Source of the DNA: a bacterium
Lineage (GTDB): Bacteria > Zhuqueibacterota > Zhuqueibacteria > Thermofontimicrobiales > Thermofontimicrobiaceae
Assembly: GCA_025453735.1 (NCBI GenBank)
Contig: JALOPY010000092.1
Location: forward strand, 1 to 10,807
DNA: 10,807 bases
Direction of reading: 5' to 3'
Made by a program: the position numbers and the translations under genes. The first letter of the stretch is position 1. Every line of letters begins with the position of its first letter. Positions 7,477-10,807 of the stretch are shown here, one piece after another. A model generated the notes under the pieces. That model saw only the letters and a list, made by a program, of their open reading frames with translations, ran no database searches and was not told the DNA's origin.

Positions 7477-8424
7477 ATGTCCTTGCAGAGAAAAGCCGTT
7501 GTCGCACTTGGCGGCAATGCCATCACTCGTGAATTTGAAGAGGGAAATATCTACCAGCAATTCGCCAATACGAGACGCAGCCTTGTTGGCGTAGCCGACC
7601 TCATTCAGCAGGGTTATCTGGTTGCTATCACTCACGGAAATGGACCGCAGGTTGGCAATGCGCTGATCCGGGTGGAGGAATCCCGGCAACGAGTTCCGCC
7701 GATCCCCCTGGGCGTGCTGGTTGCTGACCTCGAGGGCGGCATGGGATATATGATCGCCCAATCCTTGCAAAATAAACTGCATCTTCGTGGCATCATGCGG
7801 GAAGTTGCCACGATTGTTTCACAGGTCATCGTTGCTAAAAATGATCCTTCCATCCTGAATCCGACTAAATTTGTCGGGCCGTTTTTTCATGAACATGAGG
7901 TAAAAGATTTAGAAAAGAACCGCAACTGGATCATAAGATACGATGAAGGACGCGGCTGGCGTCGCGTTGTCCCATCGCCTATTCCGCTGGAAATTGTCGA
8001 AAAAAATGTGATAAAAAAACTGGTAGATGATGGAATCATCGTCATTTCAGTTGGCGGCGGCGGTGCGCCAGTTTATATCGAAGCTGATGGAACGTATGAG
8101 GGAGTCGATGGCGTGGTGGATAAAGATCGCAGCGCGGCAATTCTGGCGCGGGATATCGGAGCTCAAGAATTGTATATTTTAACGGCAGTCGAAAAAGTTG
8201 CCCTCAACTATAAAAAGCCCAATCAAATTTATTTGGATACACTTACTCTGGCAGATGCAAAGAAATATCTTGCCGAAGGCCAATTTCCCGGGGGAAGCAT
8301 GGGACCCAAAATCGAATCTGCAATCAATTTCATCGAAAGTGGCGGCGAGGTTTGCATCATCACCTCGACAGAAATGATGACGGATGCGATTGAAGGAAGA
8401 ACCGGGACGAGGATTGTGGCATGA
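7477..8424 (+). CDS. arcC: Carbamate kinase
   Basis: A 315-residue amino-acid-kinase-fold enzyme catalysing reversible phosphoryl transfer between carbamoyl phosphate plus ADP and carbamate plus ATP; in fermentative arginine, agmatine or purine-derived ureide breakdown it makes ATP. Diagnostic motifs are VVALGGNAI (8-16), THGNGPQVGN (52-61), VGGGGAPV (192-199), VDGVVDKDRSA (about 210-220, Lys216) and GGSMGPK (272-278). Length matches the usual 310-315 residues from the ATG at 7477, which has a modest AGG 7 nt upstream. An in-frame TTG at 7396 would begin inside the palindrome and add 27 residues absent from the family, so it was not chosen. No arginine deiminase, ornithine or other carbamoyltransferase gene is visible nearby, so the source of carbamoyl phosphate is unclear. 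The upstream GTPase-like gene is the only candidate metabolic partner in the window. Confidence 0.96.
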   Translation: MSLQRKAVVALGGNAITREFEEGNIYQQFANTRRSLVGVADLIQQGYLVAITHGNGPQVGNALIRVEESRQRVPPIPLGVLVADLEGGMGYMIAQSLQNKLHLRGIMREVATIVSQVIVAKNDPSILNPTKFVGPFFHEHEVKDLEKNRNWIIRYDEGRGWRRVVPSPIPLEIVEKNVIKKLVDDGIIVISVGGGGAPVYIEADGTYEGVDGVVDKDRSAAILARDIGAQELYILTAVEKVALNYKKPNQIYLDTLTLADAKKYLAEGQFPGGSMGPKIESAINFIESGGEVCIITSTEMMTDAIEGRTGTRIVA

Positions 8425-8432
8425 GTATGCCG

Positions 8433-8483
8433 AAGACCTAAATTTGCTGACGTGCAAATTGTATTGACAAAAAAAAGACCTAA
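8433..8483. repeat. Direct repeat AAGACCTAA flanking an inverted repeat
   Basis: AAGACCTAA occurs at 8433-8441 and again at 8475-8483. Between them is AATTTGC-TGACGT-GCAAATT (8441-8460), a perfect 7-bp inverted repeat with a 6-nt centre. The whole lies in the 80-nt gap between carbamate kinase and the restriction-modification gene. The inverted repeat has no T run, so it is more operator-like than terminator-like. Confidence 0.5.
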
Positions 8484-8491
8484 TAAATAAA
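8464..8491 (+). promoter_or_regulatory. Putative promoter of the restriction-modification gene
   Basis: TTGACA (8464-8469) is a perfect -35 hexamer; the best -10 at 16-nt spacing is AATAAA (8486-8491), which is weak. The ATG at 8505 would lie only a few nucleotides after the transcription start and there is no Shine-Dalgarno sequence, so the mRNA could be nearly leaderless. Confidence 0.35.
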
Positions 8492-8504
8492 TCACCAATT
8501 GAAC

Positions 8505-10646
8505 ATGCTCAAATTTTATTTATCTCAAATTATCAACTCTTATAATCGCGGCGATGCGAGAGAAGAATCCTATTACCATATTCTAGAAGAATTGATCGCT
8601 GGATACGCTTCAACTCATCGGAAGAAAATTGCAATAACCATTTTGCCTAAAAAAACCGAAGCCGGCAATCCGGATTTCCGCATCTGGGACGGCAAATTTC
8701 GCATAGTTGGTTATATCGAAGCGAAAGATTTTGGTAAGGAACTGGATGATGTCGAAAATTCCGAACAGTTGTTGAGATACCGAAAAACATTTCCCAATGT
8801 CATACTGACCAATTTTAGCGAATTCCGACTTTACCGCGAAGGTCAGCTTGTTGATAAAACCAGCATTACGCGTCACACCATTGCCCAGAAATTAAACATC
8901 GTTCCTCCGCTGGAAAAGGAACAAGAATTTTATAACCTGCTCGAACGCTTTTTTTCATTCTCGCTTCCGAACATCCGTTCTGCCAGAACGCTTGCGTTAG
9001 AGCTTGCCAAACGGACACGATTTTTACGGGATGAAATTATTTTAATTGAAATGGAAGAAGAGCGACAGGTAGGACGAAAAGCCCTTTCTGGTTTTTATGA
9101 AGCCTTTAAAAAATTTCTCATCGGCACGCTCAGTCCAGCGCAATTTGCCGATCTCTACGCCCAGACCATCACGTACGGCTTATTTGCTGCACGTACCCGA
9201 TCGAATAACGAATTCAATCGTGAATTGGCGTTTAAATATATCCCGCACACCATCGGAATATTAAGAGATGTATTTCGGTTTATTTCTATGGAAGATGCGC
9301 CAAAATCGTTGGGTGTTATCGTTGACGACATCGCCGAAGTCCTTCAGGTGACCGATGTGAACCAGATCTTGCATGATTATTTTGTAGAAGGAAAAGGCAA
9401 AGACCCCATTATCCATTTTTATGAGACGTTTCTGGCGGCTTATGATCCAGCAACACGGGAGCGCCGCGGCGTTTATTATACGCCAGAACCGGTGGTGGGC
9501 TATATCGTCAGAGCTATTCATTCGATACTGAAAACTCATTTTCACTTGCCCAATGGCTTCGCCAGCCCACAAGTCACGGTGTTGGATCCGGCCGCAGGCA
9601 CGCTCACGTTCTCTGCTGAGGCGATTAAGCTTGCTGTGAAAGAATTTGTTACTAAATACGGCGAAGGTGGAAAAAACAATTTTATCAAAAGTCAGGTCTT
9701 GCCTAATTTCTTTGCCTTTGAATTGATGATGGCGCCTTATGCCATCGGCCATTTAAAAATTAGCTTCTTGCTTGATGAATTGGGCTATCATCTGCAGGAC
9801 GATGAGCGGTTCAACCTTTATCTCACCAATGCGCTGGAAATGGAGGAACTAACGCAGACAGAAATTCCGGGAATCGGCTCATTAAGCGAAGAGAGTCATC
9901 TGGCAGGCAAAGTCAAAAAGGAGCAGCCGCTGCTGGTGATCCTGGGTAATCCGCCCTATAGCGGCATGTCGGCAAATATTAATGACTGGACTGAAAAATT
10001 ATTAAAAGAAGATTTCGATGGGATGCAAAGTTATTATCGCGTCGATGGCAAACCATTGGGCGAAAAAAATCCGAAATGGCTGCAGGATGATTACGTCAAG
10101 TTTTTGCGCTTTGCCCAATGGAAGATCCAGCAAGCAGGGCACGGCATTGTGGGCATGATTACCAATCACAGCTACCTCGATAATCCCACCTTTCGTGGCA
10201 TGCGCCAGAGTTTGATGAATACGTTTAATGAAATTTACATTCTCGACTTGCACGGCAATAGTTTGAAAAAGGAAACCGCACCCGATGGCAGCAAAGATGA
10301 AAACGTTTTTGACATCCGGCAGGGAGTGGCTATTGCCCTTTTTGTAAAAATGAAAAATAAAAAAGGTCTCAAGGTATATCATCATGATTTGTTTGGACAA
10401 CGTGAACAAAAATATCAGTGGCTCGATGGAAAAAAGTTTAGCCCGAAAAACTATTCAGAAATTACACCCGAAACGCCTTACTATTTTTTGATTCAACGAC
10501 AAACCAAAGATGTCAAAAAATATATTGAGTGGCGAAGAATAAACGACATATTTCCCGTGAACAGTGTGGGAATTGTAACTTCACGGGATGAGTTTGTAAT
10601 TGACTTTGAAAAAAGCCAACTCAAAAAACGATTGACAACAATGTAA
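8505..10646 (+). CDS. Single-chain restriction-modification protein (type IIG / ISP-like), C-terminally truncated
   Basis: A 713-residue fusion of an endonuclease and an N6-adenine DNA methyltransferase. The N-terminal nuclease domain shows the PD-(D/E)XK signature Asp57 (GNPDFRIWDG), Glu72 and Lys74 (YIEAKD). A helical linker follows, then the methylase core: SAM motif I DPAAGTLTF at 361-369 and the catalytic NPPY at 482-485 (GNPPYSG). Relatives are commonly about 1000 residues or more, with the target-recognition region after the methylase. Here the reading frame stops at 10646, just after VTSRDEF and QLKKR, the point where that region should begin. The DNA downstream is different in composition and belongs to another gene. 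The product may be inactive or lack specificity. I chose ATG 8505; an in-frame TTG at 8499 is possible. No separate methylase, specificity subunit or controller gene is visible. Family call is firm; truncation is strongly suggested by length and context. Confidence 0.88.
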   Translation: MLKFYLSQIINSYNRGDAREESYYHILEELIAGYASTHRKKIAITILPKKTEAGNPDFRIWDGKFRIVGYIEAKDFGKELDDVENSEQLLRYRKTFPNVILTNFSEFRLYREGQLVDKTSITRHTIAQKLNIVPPLEKEQEFYNLLERFFSFSLPNIRSARTLALELAKRTRFLRDEIILIEMEEERQVGRKALSGFYEAFKKFLIGTLSPAQFADLYAQTITYGLFAARTRSNNEFNRELAFKYIPHTIGILRDVFRFISMEDAPKSLGVIVDDIAEVLQVTDVNQILHDYFVEGKGKDPIIHFYETFLAAYDPATRERRGVYYTPEPVVGYIVRAIHSILKTHFHLPNGFASPQVTVLDPAAGTLTFSAEAIKLAVKEFVTKYGEGGKNNFIKSQVLPNFFAFELMMAPYAIGHLKISFLLDELGYHLQDDERFNLYLTNALEMEELTQTEIPGIGSLSEESHLAGKVKKEQPLLVILGNPPYSGMSANINDWTEKLLKEDFDGMQSYYRVDGKPLGEKNPKWLQDDYVKFLRFAQWKIQQAGHGIVGMITNHSYLDNPTFRGMRQSLMNTFNEIYILDLHGNSLKKETAPDGSKDENVFDIRQGVAIALFVKMKNKKGLKVYHHDLFGQREQKYQWLDGKKFSPKNYSEITPETPYYFLIQRQTKDVKKYIEWRRINDIFPVNSVGIVTSRDEFVIDFEKSQLKKRLTTM

Positions 10647-10659
10647 AACCTGGTAGAAT
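10632..10659 (+). promoter_or_regulatory. Promoter of the ArsR-type regulator gene
   Basis: TTGACA (10632-10637) and TAGAAT (10654-10659) are spaced by 16 nt, a near-consensus sigma-70 promoter. It overlaps the last five codons of the truncated restriction-modification gene and serves the regulator starting at 10699. Confidence 0.65.
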
Positions 10660-10660
10660 C

Positions 10661-10680
10661 AATTCGATAGCTATCAAATT
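10661..10680. promoter_or_regulatory. Operator-like palindrome before the ArsR-type regulator
   Basis: GATAGCTATC (10666-10675) is a perfect palindrome and extends to a 20-bp near-palindrome, AATTC-GATAGCTATC-AAATT, with a single mismatched pair. It starts one base after the -10 hexamer, so a bound repressor would block transcription initiation. Autoregulation by the ArsR-type product is a natural inference. Confidence 0.5.
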
Positions 10681-10698
10681 AAATAGATGGGAGCTGGC

Positions 10699-10807
10699 AT
10701 GGAAGAAAATAACCCAATCCTGGAATTTTTCAAAGCCCTGGCCGACGCCAACCGGCTGAAAATCATCGGGCTACTGGCCAACCAGGCCCTGACCGTCGAG
10801 CAACTGG
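10699..10807 (+). CDS. ArsR-family winged-helix transcriptional regulator, N-terminal fragment
   Basis: Only the first 36 codons are in the window. The sequence FFKALADANRLKIIGLLANQ (residues 10-29) is the typical N-terminal helix pair of ArsR/SmtB-type winged-helix regulators, followed by LTVEQL, where the recognition-helix half of the HTH would begin. GGGAG at 10689-10693 lies 5 nt before the ATG. The wording is reminiscent of ArsR-like proteins common in Chloroflexota, but that is recollection, not a search. Base composition differs from the preceding gene: by hand count about 55% GC at 10701-10807 against about 36% at 10441-10560, and third codon positions are mostly G or C. Ligand and metal-binding residues lie beyond the edge and cannot be assessed. 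Confidence 0.85.
   Translation, partial: MEENNPILEFFKALADANRLKIIGLLANQALTVEQL

Noticed and set aside
9585..9611. SAM motif I reading DPAAGTLTF instead of the textbook DPAAGTGTF form
   Set aside because: The Leu variant seems common in this restriction-enzyme subfamily as far as I recall, so it is not evidence of inactivation.
9261..9752. 163-codon antisense open frame inside the restriction-modification gene
   Set aside because: It overlaps the methylase motif I region on the other strand and its translation resembles no family I know.
1..10807. CRISPR array, insertion sequence, rRNA or tRNA gene
   Set aside because: No regularly spaced repeats, transposase, terminal inverted repeats or conserved RNA sequences were seen anywhere in the window.

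Overview
The window reads as bacterial chromosome of moderate to low GC, with one gene strand (+) throughout. It holds the 3' part of a long Lhr-type helicase, five further genes, and the first codons of a seventh gene at the right edge. I cannot assign a species. Two points hint at the FCB superphylum (for example Calditrichota or KSB1-like lineages): a promoter candidate matching the Bacteroidota-type TAnnTTTG element at 5701-5730, and the mix of protein families. Several genes do carry ordinary Shine-Dalgarno sequences, and the assignment is inference only.

Layout, left to right. 1-3553: Lhr helicase, missing its N-terminal ATPase motifs because the window starts inside the gene. 3566-4504: a short medium-chain dehydrogenase without the structural-zinc loop, 12 nt behind lhr. 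4505-4723: an AT-rich spacer with low-complexity, hairpin-prone DNA and a promoter. 4724-5575: a xylose-isomerase-like TIM-barrel enzyme with a complete metal site. 5576-5928: a 353-nt AT-rich spacer with promoter candidates. 5929-7242: a P-loop GTPase-like protein of the family usually labelled cyclic 2,3-diphosphoglycerate synthase, followed by a clear intrinsic terminator. 7477-8424: carbamate kinase, preceded by a perfect 35-nt palindrome. 8505-10646: a single-chain restriction-modification protein (PD-(D/E)XK nuclease plus N6-adenine methylase) that stops before the expected target-recognition region. 10699-end: the start of an ArsR-type winged-helix regulator with its own promoter and operator-like palindrome.

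How the genes may work together. The dehydrogenase and the TIM-barrel protein could act on the same polyol or keto-sugar, but nothing in the sequence fixes a substrate. The GTPase-like protein and carbamate kinase are adjacent and may share acyl-phosphate or phosphoanhydride chemistry, although a strong terminator separates them. The restriction-modification gene is a defence or accessory gene.

The most notable structural point is the right end. The restriction-modification frame ends abruptly where a higher-GC segment begins with its own promoter. This is either a real replacement of the gene's 3' end or an assembly join. I did not find an unmistakable new multi-gene system. The best leads are the GTPase-carbamate kinase pair, the truncated restriction enzyme junction, and the palindromes at 7381-7415, 8441-8460 and 10661-10680.
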